Shown here: positions 9,145-17,678 of the stretch, piece by piece | Layout of the letters: the number at the start of each line of letters is the position of its first letter | How positions within the stretch are numbered: the first letter of the stretch is position 1 | NCBI GenBank assembly: GCA_044374195.1 | Contig: JBILOY010000010.1 | Coordinates: forward strand, 1 to 64,000 | DNA from: CAIKZY01 sp044374195 | GTDB lineage: Bacteria; Actinomycetota; Actinomycetes; S36-B12 | Reading direction: 5' to 3' | DNA length: 64,000 bases | Translations under genes and position numbers: made by a program | The notes under the pieces: model-generated | Seen by the model: only the letters and a program-made list of their open reading frames with translations | What the model was told of the DNA's origin: nothing | The model's database searches: none

Positions 9145-9746
9145 CAGCGACCGATTTTCTGGTCGAGGAACCCGATTTTCACGACACCCCGGCGAACTCC
9201 ACCGGAGAGCGAGGTTTGGTCGACGGGCTTCGCACGCCATTTCCTCTCATCAATGCCGTACCGCCGATGCTGGCCGAAGATCCCTTCGTTCAGCGGATGA
9301 TGCCGGCATTCGACGAGGTTCTTGCGCCGATCATCAGCACGCTCGACTGCTTCCCTTCGTACCTTGATCCCGCCCTGGCTCCGCTGGACATGGTCACGTA
9401 CATGGCGTCGTGGCTTTTCCCGAACTACGAGGATCAACTCTCCGAAGAGGGCTTGCGTCATGCGCTGGCGACAGCGGTGGAACGCTCGGGCTGGCGCGGA
9501 ACGGCGCGGGGCATCAGGGAAGCACTCCAGACCTTCGAGCTGGAAAGCATCGACATCACGGATTCAGGCAGCACGGTGGTCAGCACCACCCCCACGGATC
9601 CCAGTACGTGGCCGGAGGTCGCTCCTCCCACGACGAAGATCACTTGCGTGGCCGGATCGAAGGCCAGCATTGACGATGATCAGATCGTCGGGATTATTCG
9701 CTTTCTCGTACCGGCCCACGTCATCGTGACCGTGGAGGCCACATGA
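9141..9746 (+). CDS. eCIS tail protein I family (gpI/TIGR02242-like)
   Basis: A 201-residue protein. Recognisable features of the tail-protein-I family are the early LPF-like block around DPFVQRMMPAFDEVL, the FPSYLDPALAPLDMVTYMASW segment and an SGWRGTARGIREAL helix followed by a beta-rich end. These proteins partner gpJ in the baseplate wedge. Gene order gp25-gpJ-gpI matches phage P2 and eCIS operons. ATGA overlaps at both ends indicate coupled translation. No tail-fibre gene follows, unlike phages; the next gene encodes a membrane protein. Confidence 0.85.
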   Translation: MTATDFLVEEPDFHDTPANSTGERGLVDGLRTPFPLINAVPPMLAEDPFVQRMMPAFDEVLAPIISTLDCFPSYLDPALAPLDMVTYMASWLFPNYEDQLSEEGLRHALATAVERSGWRGTARGIREALQTFELESIDITDSGSTVVSTTPTDPSTWPEVAPPTTKITCVAGSKASIDDDQIVGIIRFLVPAHVIVTVEAT

Positions 9747-11443
9747 GCGAAGCGCCAACCGTCGATGCGGTTGACGTCTCCTCTGAGGGTGAGGAGGTGA
9801 CCGCATCAGCGAATCCGAACATCAGCTGCAATCGATGCGGCACTCTCACCACCTGGAACCCCTACTGCCCCAGTTGTGGTGCCTACCTTGAATTCAGCGG
9901 GACGCCCGCGTGGCATCCCGATGAGCAACTGTCCACTATTCCGGTGCCCTCGGCGATGCCCGCGAGTGATGCCGATGTCGATACTCCATCCGTAAGTGAC
10001 GATGCCCCGGTTACGCCGAGTACCGACGACCCCGCGTCGTCCGCCACGGCGGACGTTGATAGTGATCCCGAGCCCGCCGATCATCACGAGTCCGAGGTTC
10101 GCCATCTGCTTGCCGGGTTGTTCCATCGCGGCGAGCACGATGTCCATGACGTTGAGACCGACATTGATCACGAAGCCGACAAGGCGAAGTCCGACCTTGA
10201 GGGCGACCTTCATCCCAGTGAGCATGGCGTCAAGCCCTGGTGGGCGTCGTGGGGCGAGACCCCGGTTGTACCTGACGAGATGGATCCGCCGCCCGCTGCC
10301 AAGGTGATGGCTGCATCAGGAATTGAACCCGATACCGAGGTGAATGACGGCGTTGTCTTTGAGAGTCGGAGAGTCGTGCCGGCTCCGGCGATCGTCGAGC
10401 CCGCCGCAGAACTCCCGGGCCTTCCGATGGACGAGACGCAGAAGACCCGCGCGATGGGCAACGAGGAATTCGATGCCGACGGTGAGACATGCACCCGATG
10501 CGAGTTGAAGAATCCTGCCGGGCGTCAGTACTGCGACTGGTGCGGAACACCGCTTCCTGGCGTGATGCTCGGCCCCGAAAGCGATGCCTACAACCCGTAC
10601 GGCCTCAAGAGCAGTGGCACCGTCGAGGTGTCTACCGCGCCCAAGCGTTCCTATGCCGTGAAGATCGTCCTGCTACTGCTCTTGCTCGCCACCTTGATCT
10701 GGGCCGTATGGTTCTTCTTCTTCGGGCCGATGGCTGAGCAAACAAGGACGGGCATTAAGGTTGTCGCCCAGCAATTCACCGAGTGGCTCGCGCCCTCCAT
10801 CGGACAAGAGACCACGATTACGAATGTCACAGCAAGCTCAAGCCTGACGGGTACCTCGCCTTTGGCGTTGAAGTCCCTGAGTAGTCGTGACTTCTGGGCC
10901 AGCGAGCCAATGACCCTTTACGGCGCGGGCTCATCAGTGACATTCACCTTCGATAAGCAGTACGAGATCGATCGAATCGCGATCTATCCGGGTATTCAGA
11001 ATCAGACCTTCGATGTCAACGCTCTCGGAACGCCGAAGACGCTCACCATCGACGTAGGCGATGGCAAGCTCACCCAAGCGCATGTGAACTACATCGCCTC
11101 AAACAACGATTATGAGCAGATTCTCGGGATCCCTGTGGTCATGACCGACAAGGTCACGATCACTTTCGACGAGGTCTATCCGCCCAGGTATCCCGATCCC
11201 AGCGGCAACAACATCGGCGAGGTTTCCGTGAGCGCAATCGCATTCCTACAGGTGCCCTCGGCGACCACCGTCAATCCCCTAGCGACTTCGAGTGCTTCAC
11301 CCTCGGCAAGTCCGTCAGGTTCATCGACGTCGTCCACGTCACCTAGCCCTTCGGCAAGCACGTCTTCCTCGGACACGAAGAAGTCGTCGGCCTCGGCAAC
11401 ACCTGCTGTGTCCCCTACGCCATCACCGTCCACGACGAAATAG
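9743..11443 (+). CDS. Membrane-anchored zinc-ribbon protein with discoidin-like C-terminus (possible CisA analogue)
   Basis: A 566-residue bitopic protein. Two zinc ribbons are visible: CNRCG...CPSCG at residues about 29-47 and CTRCE...CDWCG at about 250-270. They are separated by an acidic, probably disordered linker. One membrane span (IVLLLLLLATLIWAVWFFFF) lies at about 306-330. The outer part (about 355-525) resembles a discoidin/NADase-type glycan-binding fold (VTFTFDKQYEIDRIAIYPG), followed by a Ser/Pro-rich tail. It is the last gene of the plus-strand eCIS operon and overlaps gpI by four bases. Streptomycete CIS clusters encode a bitopic membrane protein, CisA, that brings the particle to the membrane. 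The same topology suggests a similar docking role here, which is inference. Confidence 0.7.
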   Translation: MSEAPTVDAVDVSSEGEEVTASANPNISCNRCGTLTTWNPYCPSCGAYLEFSGTPAWHPDEQLSTIPVPSAMPASDADVDTPSVSDDAPVTPSTDDPASSATADVDSDPEPADHHESEVRHLLAGLFHRGEHDVHDVETDIDHEADKAKSDLEGDLHPSEHGVKPWWASWGETPVVPDEMDPPPAAKVMAASGIEPDTEVNDGVVFESRRVVPAPAIVEPAAELPGLPMDETQKTRAMGNEEFDADGETCTRCELKNPAGRQYCDWCGTPLPGVMLGPESDAYNPYGLKSSGTVEVSTAPKRSYAVKIVLLLLLLATLIWAVWFFFFGPMAEQTRTGIKVVAQQFTEWLAPSIGQETTITNVTASSSLTGTSPLALKSLSSRDFWASEPMTLYGAGSSVTFTFDKQYEIDRIAIYPGIQNQTFDVNALGTPKTLTIDVGDGKLTQAHVNYIASNNDYEQILGIPVVMTDKVTITFDEVYPPRYPDPSGNNIGEVSVSAIAFLQVPSATTVNPLATSSASPSASPSGSSTSSTSPSPSASTSSSDTKKSSASATPAVSPTPSPSTTK

Positions 11444-13762
11444 CTACGGAGCGAGAACGATCACCTTTGGTGAGGGTGAAGCGCTTGGAGTAGCGGCGCT
11501 GCTCGCTGCAGCTGTCGGATTCGGTGCCGGATCCTGTGGAGCTGGTGCAGCGGTGGTCGTGCCGCAGAACTTCTTGGTGTAGTCGGACTTGCCGTCTGCG
11601 GCAATCGATCTCATTCGATAGCAGTACTTAGTGCCTTCAGTGAGTCCGGTGGTCTCGATCGCCGTGTCATTGACTGCCGGCTGCGGGGTGATGTCGGCCC
11701 AACCACTGCCGATCTTCTTCTGAATCTCCCAGCCAGTGACCTGCGCCGTGGCATCACAGGTCGGCTCCTTGCTGCTCGACGAGGTGGGAGCCTGTGTTGC
11801 TGCGCTCCAGGTAATGGCGAGGCTCGTCATGCCGGTGGCCTTGGCCTTGGTGCTGACCGGGGCGCAAGGTGGCAATGGCGCATTGCCTGAGTCAGCTCCG
11901 GCGGCCTGAGCAGATGCGGCGTCCTCAGTGCCTGGCACCTCAACGCACGCAGGCGGACTGTAGAGCGATTCGTTGCTTGTTCCGGCGGTGGCTGCGATGC
12001 GGTAGCACGCATTGATGCCTGTCGGCGGGCTCTTGACGACATAACGCGTCGAGCCTGAAGGGACAGATGCCACGAAGGTGCATTCACTGCAGACCGGGGT
12101 TGTCAGGTCTGACGTAGACGCCGACGGAACCGGAGTTCCGGACGGGTACGTGGGGAGCGCCGATTCACTTGAGTACCCATCACTCCGGGCGCTCGTTGAG
12201 GCACTCGGCGACATTGACGTAGACGAGGACATCGACGTGGACGGCGAAGCCGACTTTGTCGGGCTTGGTGTCGGCGAAGGAGAGGCGGACACCGATGTCT
12301 TGGCTGTCGAATCACCGCCTAACGGCGCAGCAACATTCTTGGCCCGGAGCTTCTTGCCCTTGAAGTCGGTGCTGACATCTGTTGCGACAACATTGACGAA
12401 GGTGATTCCCTTGTAGGAATTTCGAGGTGCGAACTCGGTAACTCCCTGCGCTACGAGTGTCGCCCGCGCCTCGCCTGAGTATCCGACCGCGCTGGCTGAT
12501 GTCGACGGTGCCGCGCTGGCTGTCGCGACCGGTGCCGCGCTCTCGGTTGGCGATGCAGTGACACTCGGTGCCGTTGAGGCTGATGCGCTGGCGGCCGGAC
12601 TCGCCGACGGTGACGCTGCGGTTGACGCGCCACCGGCTGCTGCGTCCGATGTCGGATTGCCGGCTGCACCAATGGCGTAGATCGAGTAGCCGGAGGCACC
12701 AGAGGATGGATTCCAGGTCAGTACGACATTGCCACCGTCCATTGCGGCCTTGACCTGAGTCGGCGATGCCGGGGCGCCCGTCACCTCGGGCTTTTGATTC
12801 TCCTGCCAGCGAGCGAAGAGGAAGGTCACGATGAGCGCGAGGATCGCGAGGAGAATCGCCATGCGCCCGAAGAATCCGAGGCGCAGATGGAACAACGGCT
12901 TCTGGATGACGGTGGCGTGCTGAATGCTCGGCTTGACCTCAGTGATCTCTTCACCGAGCAATGAGTCGCGAAGTGGCGTGACCGTGCTGACGAGATTGCC
13001 GGTGCGCGGGCGTCCAAAGAACTTCACATGCCCCTTGACCGTGACATTGACCCAGGTGGGCTCGCCCGGCTTGAGAACGATGTCTTCCTTTTCGCATTTG
13101 ACCTTGAGTCGACCGTCAGGATCGATCACAGCAAGGTTGAACTCGACAGTGGAGTTACCGTCGTTGCTGATCTGCACATAGGTCTGCGCACGCTTACGCA
13201 TGTCCATCGTGGAGCGTGCGAAGAGTGACTTGAACGTGTGGAAGGGCTCAACATCAATCGTGAACTCGGCGACTGTTCGCTCGGTCCAGCGCACTTGCGA
13301 CGTGGCTTTGACACCGACGACGTAACGACCGGCGGTGAGAGTCGAGGTCTTCGGGGGGCGCACCATGATGGTGACTGAACCTTCATCACCAGGGAAGAGA
13401 GAAATCTCGTTGGGGACCGGCTGCACCCAGGCATTCGCGGGACCAAGAATCGAGATGTTGTAGGTCTCCACGACCGAGCCAACATTTCGAACGTTGACCT
13501 TGATGCGCACGGTGTGACCGGGCATCACCTGAGTATGAGTATCGCTGAGCCAGACGAGTGGACGGCTGCCTACGGTTTCGGAGAGATGGCGACCAGCGAC
13601 TTCATCGACGCTTTCGGGATCGAAGCCCATGGCGACGTGCTCGGCTTCAGCACTGATGGGAACGGTTTCGGGGACCTTGACCTCGGGGCGCTTGGGCGCG
13701 CGGGCGGAGCTGCGGGACCACCGATCAAACAGAGTCTCCGCGACCTGTTCGTTCTCCAACAC
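11444..13762 (-). CDS. Large eCIS-locus membrane protein: CARDB-like N-terminus, TM, FN3-like C-terminus
   Basis: I place the start at GTG 13762 because GGAGG sits six bases upstream (13769-13773). This gives 772 residues and a 38-base overlap with the AAA gene. Residues about 60-270 contain Ig/CARDB-like beta domains (HTVRIKVNVRNVGSVVETYNI). A span follows at about 297-321 (GFFGRMAILLAILALIVTFLFARW). The rest is Ser/Ala/Pro low complexity with an FN3-like module near the end. Actinobacterial eCIS loci often carry such a protein, sometimes annotated 'hydrolytic protein'; no catalytic motif is visible. It converges on the zinc-ribbon gene with zero spacing. Confidence 0.7.
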   Translation of the reverse strand: MLENEQVAETLFDRWSRSSARAPKRPEVKVPETVPISAEAEHVAMGFDPESVDEVAGRHLSETVGSRPLVWLSDTHTQVMPGHTVRIKVNVRNVGSVVETYNISILGPANAWVQPVPNEISLFPGDEGSVTIMVRPPKTSTLTAGRYVVGVKATSQVRWTERTVAEFTIDVEPFHTFKSLFARSTMDMRKRAQTYVQISNDGNSTVEFNLAVIDPDGRLKVKCEKEDIVLKPGEPTWVNVTVKGHVKFFGRPRTGNLVSTVTPLRDSLLGEEITEVKPSIQHATVIQKPLFHLRLGFFGRMAILLAILALIVTFLFARWQENQKPEVTGAPASPTQVKAAMDGGNVVLTWNPSSGASGYSIYAIGAAGNPTSDAAAGGASTAASPSASPAASASASTAPSVTASPTESAAPVATASAAPSTSASAVGYSGEARATLVAQGVTEFAPRNSYKGITFVNVVATDVSTDFKGKKLRAKNVAAPLGGDSTAKTSVSASPSPTPSPTKSASPSTSMSSSTSMSPSASTSARSDGYSSESALPTYPSGTPVPSASTSDLTTPVCSECTFVASVPSGSTRYVVKSPPTGINACYRIAATAGTSNESLYSPPACVEVPGTEDAASAQAAGADSGNAPLPPCAPVSTKAKATGMTSLAITWSAATQAPTSSSSKEPTCDATAQVTGWEIQKKIGSGWADITPQPAVNDTAIETTGLTEGTKYCYRMRSIAADGKSDYTKKFCGTTTAAPAPQDPAPNPTAAASSAATPSASPSPKVIVLAP

Positions 13763-15716
13763 TTCGTGCCTCCGGCAACCAATCGGCAAAGTCTGCGTTC
13801 GGGAAGGACAATCGGCCGATCTTCCGCCATTCACGCTCGCAGGCCTCAAGCAGGAAGGAACGGTCAATGACCGTGCCCGCCTCAGCTGCCAGGTAAGCGG
13901 CGGTGACGACAGCGGCTCTAATGGCACCCCCGGCCATAGGAAGGGTCGCTAGTCGACGAACGTCATCTTGCCCCACGGACCCCAATTGCCCCGTTAGACA
14001 CGCCAGCCACAGAAGTTGCCTGTTTTCCGGATCTGGCTCGGGGAAATCGACGACCGAATCCAACCGGCGAAGGAAGGCGGTATCCAGATTTGCCCTCAGG
14101 TTCGTCGTCAAGATGGCCAGTCCGTCGAAGGACTCCATTCGCTGGAGGAGATAGGCGACCTCGAGGTTCGCATATCGGTCACGGGCGTCCGAAACCTCCG
14201 AGCGCTTCCCGAAAAGGGCATCAGCCTCATCGAAGAGCAGCACGCCATCGACGTCCTCAACAGAGGAGAAGACCCGATCGAGGTTCTTCTCGGTCTCGCC
14301 GATGTACTTGTCGACAACGGCAGCCAAATCCACTCGGAACAAGGGGACGCCGAGTTCACCCGCAAGGGCCTCGGCCGCCATGGTCTTGCCAGTGCCCGAT
14401 GGGCCGGAAAAAAGCGCCGTCACGCCGCGACCCCGTCCGCCACCAGGACGCATGCCCCATTCGTCGAGCACGATTGCACGATTGCGTACGCGATTGCTCA
14501 GCTCGCGAAGATCTCGCGTGACGGCCTCACTGGAAACAACATCGACAAGGCGAAACTCGGGATCAATGGGCTTGGAGAGTCCGCGACCGGTTACCACGTG
14601 AGGAGCCAATGGCTCACCATCTGTCAAGTGCTTACGCAGATCCTCGGGTTCGACATGACTCGCCGCGTCGGCTGCAATCTCCATACCAGCCGAAGCACCC
14701 AGGTATGTCCACCATTGGCGGCGGAGCATTGCGCCAGGGATCGGTAGTGCAACAGCGTCGGCATCCCACTTGCCGAGCTTCGCTCGAGTCTCGACGAGCG
14801 CGACGAAGGGCACGCTCCGTGCAGAGAGATCAGCGAGGATCACCTCACGGTCCATTCCCGGAGACGAATGCCGAAGGTCAAGCACGATGACGCTTCCCCA
14901 CAGTGCGGCCTCGCGCACGCACGAATGGATCTGATCCTTGCACTCAGCAGCATCGGTACTCAGCAGTCGACCATCGATAAGCACGGGAGGAATCGAGTCT
15001 TCATCAGCGACGAGTCGACGCGCCTGATCGCGCGCTGCTGAACCGGCGCGGGATTGCAAAACGACAGGTAGAGACTCGACGTGAGGCAAAGGCGGCAAAA
15101 GTTCTTTCGGCAGAACGGATTCTGCGAGCACATCGAGTACAGGTGCTGCGATTGCATCGAAGCGATTGTCACCAAGGAGGAAGGAGACTACGCGCTCGGG
15201 AACATGAAGGACTCGGGTGAGCAGAGAGCGATTCGTTTTTTCCAACTCGACCAGGCCGAGTGCAATCAACTGTGCATCAGGACGGAGCAAAGCCCTGGCT
15301 TCATGATCAGATGGCTCAGCACCCGCCAGCCTCAACGCAGTCGCGACATTGGGGCCGCGAGTGTCGACCTCGTTGTTCAGCACGATGTAGAAGTGCTCGA
15401 AACGCGAGTCGATGTTCACTGCAAGGGCGACGACAAGAATTCCGACTTCAACATCGGATAGCGCAAGATTCTCAGCGAGATTGCGAAGTCGTGTGGGGAG
15501 CAAATCGAACGGGATCGAATCTGCTGACGCACCGGAATTTCCACGGCGAGCGTCGCGCACGATAAGTGACGGCGGGAAATAGTGCCCGCGCTGACGGTCT
15601 TCGACATCGCCCTCCGAACGACCACTCTCGACGATACGAGCGACGCGCTCTGCAAGAGCATCGATCATGGCGAGCATCTGCTCGCGCGGAGTCGTCGACT
15701 GCGGAACAGAACTCAT
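13725..15716 (-). CDS. eCIS AAA+ ATPase (Afp15/Pvc15-like)
   Basis: A 663-residue protein with a C-terminal AAA+ module: Walker A GPSGTGKT at about residue 437, Walker B GVLLFDEADALFGKRSEV, sensor-1 TTNLRANLD and an arginine finger in FLRRLDSVVDFPEP. The N-terminal half is a long helical domain typical of eCIS ATPases. These hexameric ATPases are universal in eCIS loci and are thought to act in assembly or cargo loading rather than as ClpV-type recyclers. ATG 15716 overlaps the DUF4255 stop by four bases. Confidence 0.92.
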   Translation of the reverse strand: MSSVPQSTTPREQMLAMIDALAERVARIVESGRSEGDVEDRQRGHYFPPSLIVRDARRGNSGASADSIPFDLLPTRLRNLAENLALSDVEVGILVVALAVNIDSRFEHFYIVLNNEVDTRGPNVATALRLAGAEPSDHEARALLRPDAQLIALGLVELEKTNRSLLTRVLHVPERVVSFLLGDNRFDAIAAPVLDVLAESVLPKELLPPLPHVESLPVVLQSRAGSAARDQARRLVADEDSIPPVLIDGRLLSTDAAECKDQIHSCVREAALWGSVIVLDLRHSSPGMDREVILADLSARSVPFVALVETRAKLGKWDADAVALPIPGAMLRRQWWTYLGASAGMEIAADAASHVEPEDLRKHLTDGEPLAPHVVTGRGLSKPIDPEFRLVDVVSSEAVTRDLRELSNRVRNRAIVLDEWGMRPGGGRGRGVTALFSGPSGTGKTMAAEALAGELGVPLFRVDLAAVVDKYIGETEKNLDRVFSSVEDVDGVLLFDEADALFGKRSEVSDARDRYANLEVAYLLQRMESFDGLAILTTNLRANLDTAFLRRLDSVVDFPEPDPENRQLLWLACLTGQLGSVGQDDVRRLATLPMAGGAIRAAVVTAAYLAAEAGTVIDRSFLLEACEREWRKIGRLSFPNADFADWLPEARSVGERTGRGDSV

Positions 15717-16447
15717 GACGAGCTGGTGCCGGCAGCATCACCGGCAGGTGCAGGCGAGCCGGGTGCGGGGATAACCACCGGTGAGCCATCGGCCCGGGTA
15801 CGAGTACGCATTCCGGCGTCGGGATCCGCAGGGTTTCGGCCACGCACCTCGGACTGTGCACCTGTCTCGGTGTTGCCCACCTTGATCGCCGGCGGGGCGG
15901 TCTGCGGGGGACCAGCCTCGGACGGGGTGCCTGTAGGCACCGGAATCGAGGCGACAATCGACAGCGTGGGGCGGTAATCGCCACCGATTGCGGTCATCAA
16001 TTCGGTGACCATGCGCTCAGTAAAGGTCTTGCCGCCCACCCGAGTGGTGATCGAGAAGCCTCCCGCGACGAAGGACGCGAGCTGCCCGCCGATGTAGCTC
16101 GGAGGCACGATGTCCTGCTTTAGCAAGGCAATGAGGGCAGAGCCCAGCAGCTGGTGGTCGTCCTCCGGGGTCGCTGTCCAGGCGGTAAGCAAGTAGGTGA
16201 CGGCGTAGAAGCGAAGTGGGGCGATCCGAGAGGTCACGACCCCGTTCTCGTTGACGAGTTCACGAGGGTTGACGGTGCGTCGTTCGAGATCCTCGCGAAC
16301 ATCAGCCAGGAAGAGATTCAGCACCGGGCCCGTGCGACGAGATGCCCAGTCCTTGGTTGGCGGATCAAGTTCGACCTTGATCGACTGTCCGGGCAGGGTC
16401 TCCGCGGTCAGATACCGCGAGATCGCGATATCGAGATCGGCAAGCAT
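15713..16447 (-). CDS. DUF4255 protein, eCIS tail-terminator/cap (Afp16/Pvc16-like)
   Basis: A 244-residue protein. Residues 1-180 show the DUF4255 pattern: an N-terminal LADLDIAISRYL helix, LNLFLADVRED, and RIAPLRFYAVTYLLTAWT followed by DHQLLGSALIALL. DUF4255/Pvc16 proteins cap the tube and sheath and set particle length. The C-terminal ~60 residues are Pro/Ala-rich and probably disordered, an extension beyond the folded cap. The start shares one base with the upstream stop (TGATG), and the end overlaps the ATPase start. Gene order cap-ATPase is the usual eCIS pair. Confidence 0.9.
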   Translation of the reverse strand: MLADLDIAISRYLTAETLPGQSIKVELDPPTKDWASRRTGPVLNLFLADVREDLERRTVNPRELVNENGVVTSRIAPLRFYAVTYLLTAWTATPEDDHQLLGSALIALLKQDIVPPSYIGGQLASFVAGGFSITTRVGGKTFTERMVTELMTAIGGDYRPTLSIVASIPVPTGTPSEAGPPQTAPPAIKVGNTETGAQSEVRGRNPADPDAGMRTRTRADGSPVVIPAPGSPAPAGDAAGTSSS

Positions 16448-17346
16448 CAGGCGTCCTCGCGACCTTGGCGATGATTGAGAAGGATCGCAGCGACGAGAGA
16501 AGCAAGTCCGAGGAAGAGCAGCACGGTGATAAAGCCCGGGATGGAGATGGATGCTTCGTTACCGCCCGAGCCGCTTATCGAGAAAGTGAACGAGATGCTC
16601 TGTGCACCGCTGCTCGTCGGGCTTGCCGGGCACTCGGTCACGCCGCATCGATACAGCACCTGGATGATCGTGAGAACCAGGTACGTGCACAGCCACATGA
16701 TCGCCCAGTACGCGCACACACGGGACGGACTCTTGTGGTTCAGGATGCCGTGATCCCATCCGGCCCACGACGGAATCCATAGCAATATCAAGGCAATTGA
16801 CAACGCTGCCGCTGCAAAGAGGCCCAGAGCCCAATCGAACAGAGGAAGCCCCAAGACGACCTCATTGGGATCAAGGACGAACGTGCCACGTGCTTCGTTG
16901 AGCATCTGCTGCCCGCAGACAGCTCCGCCGACGAGAGCGGAAATAAGGCTCACCGAGTAATGCTGCGGACTCATGCCCCAGATCAAGTTCATGATCGGGC
17001 CGAGTGCGACGCCAATAAGCGCTGATCTCTCGAGAATGCCGAGATAAGACGGCGGCATGCCATAGCCGAACTGCTGCGTCAGGCTGAGAGTCAGCACGAA
17101 GAGGATGAACATCAACGCCAAGATGTTCAGCCAGCGAGCCGCACCGATCGGTGCCGAGGGCTCGGTGCTGTGTGGAGCCGAAGAGACGGGGGCCGCCGAG
17201 GTGTCATCACCTGAAGCGGCGCCGGAGCCACCACCGGCGGAGGGCAAGGTCGGTGCCTTGGGCGCGGTCGGTGCCTGCGGCATCTTGGGCGCGGTCGGTG
17301 CCTTGGGCATCTTGACCTTGTCCATGGCACTGGGGAAGCCGACCAT
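16447..17346 (-). CDS. Multi-span membrane protein of the eCIS locus
   Basis: A 299-residue integral membrane protein that I do not assign to a named family. Residues 1-75 form a Lys/Pro/Ala-rich cytoplasmic head with near repeats (KAPTAPK, QAPTAPK). About six hydrophobic spans follow, for example LNILALMFILFVLTLSL near residue 90 and ITVLLFLGLASLVAAILL at the end. A short Cys-containing loop (YRCGVTECP) lies before the last span. ATG 17346 has AAGGTAGG upstream; a second ATG seven codons in is possible. It is cotranscribed with the cap and ATPase genes, suggesting a role in holding the particle at the membrane (inference). Confidence 0.65.
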   Translation of the reverse strand: MVGFPSAMDKVKMPKAPTAPKMPQAPTAPKAPTLPSAGGGSGAASGDDTSAAPVSSAPHSTEPSAPIGAARWLNILALMFILFVLTLSLTQQFGYGMPPSYLGILERSALIGVALGPIMNLIWGMSPQHYSVSLISALVGGAVCGQQMLNEARGTFVLDPNEVVLGLPLFDWALGLFAAAALSIALILLWIPSWAGWDHGILNHKSPSRVCAYWAIMWLCTYLVLTIIQVLYRCGVTECPASPTSSGAQSISFTFSISGSGGNEASISIPGFITVLLFLGLASLVAAILLNHRQGREDA

Positions 17347-17374
17347 CTCTACCTACCTTGTCGCGGAAACCGGG

Positions 17375-17497
17375 CTAATTGAAGACGAAAAAGCCCAGGG
17401 TGAGGACGAGTGATCCCAGAGCAGCGGGAACGGTCCACTTCGCGCGCCGAATGGCACCGAAGATCACCACTGCCCAGGCAAGGAAAAGGATCACCAT
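17375..17497 (-). CDS. Small membrane protein (40 residues)
   Basis: A 40-residue protein starting at ATG 17497, almost entirely hydrophobic with one RRAKW break between two short spans (MVILFLAWAVVIFGAI and VPAALGSLVLTLGFFVF). There is no ribosome site, but a TAGTTT -10 element ends seven bases before the ATG, as expected for a leaderless mRNA. It would be the first gene of the minus-strand eCIS operon, 28 bases ahead of the 299-residue membrane protein. The same frame stays open to 17644, but the added part is Pro/Gly-rich and has no start signal. Confidence 0.5.
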   Translation of the reverse strand: MVILFLAWAVVIFGAIRRAKWTVPAALGSLVLTLGFFVFN

Positions 17498-17504
17498 GGA
17501 GGGC

Positions 17505-17510
17505 AAACTA
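17505..17510 (-). promoter_or_regulatory. Putative -10 element for the minus-strand eCIS operon
   Basis: On the minus strand TAGTTT (TANNNT pattern) lies seven bases before ATG 17497, the spacing of leaderless actinobacterial genes. No good -35 is visible. The divergent interval 17498-17678 also contains a plus-strand TAGGCT at 17618-17623 that could serve the candidate cargo gene. Confidence 0.35.
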
Positions 17511-17678
17511 CCGTGCCCGTGAGGAGGGGGCCAGGGATCCCCCGATAACGAGGGGTATCCCCAACAAGAGATAGCCATTCCCGGTGGATTCCCTCGTGCG
17601 GCGAGCCGAGCCGGCTCTAGGCTGAGGGCCACGATTCGGGTCAAGTTCCTGAGTCATTCCCACTCACCAAGGGACCCC

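Noticed and set aside
7210..9746. Region as a P2-like prophage
   Set aside because: gp25-gpJ-gpI occurs in phages too, but DUF4157, DUF4255, the AAA+ ATPase and the LysM tube adaptor without capsid, terminase or integrase genes indicate an eCIS.
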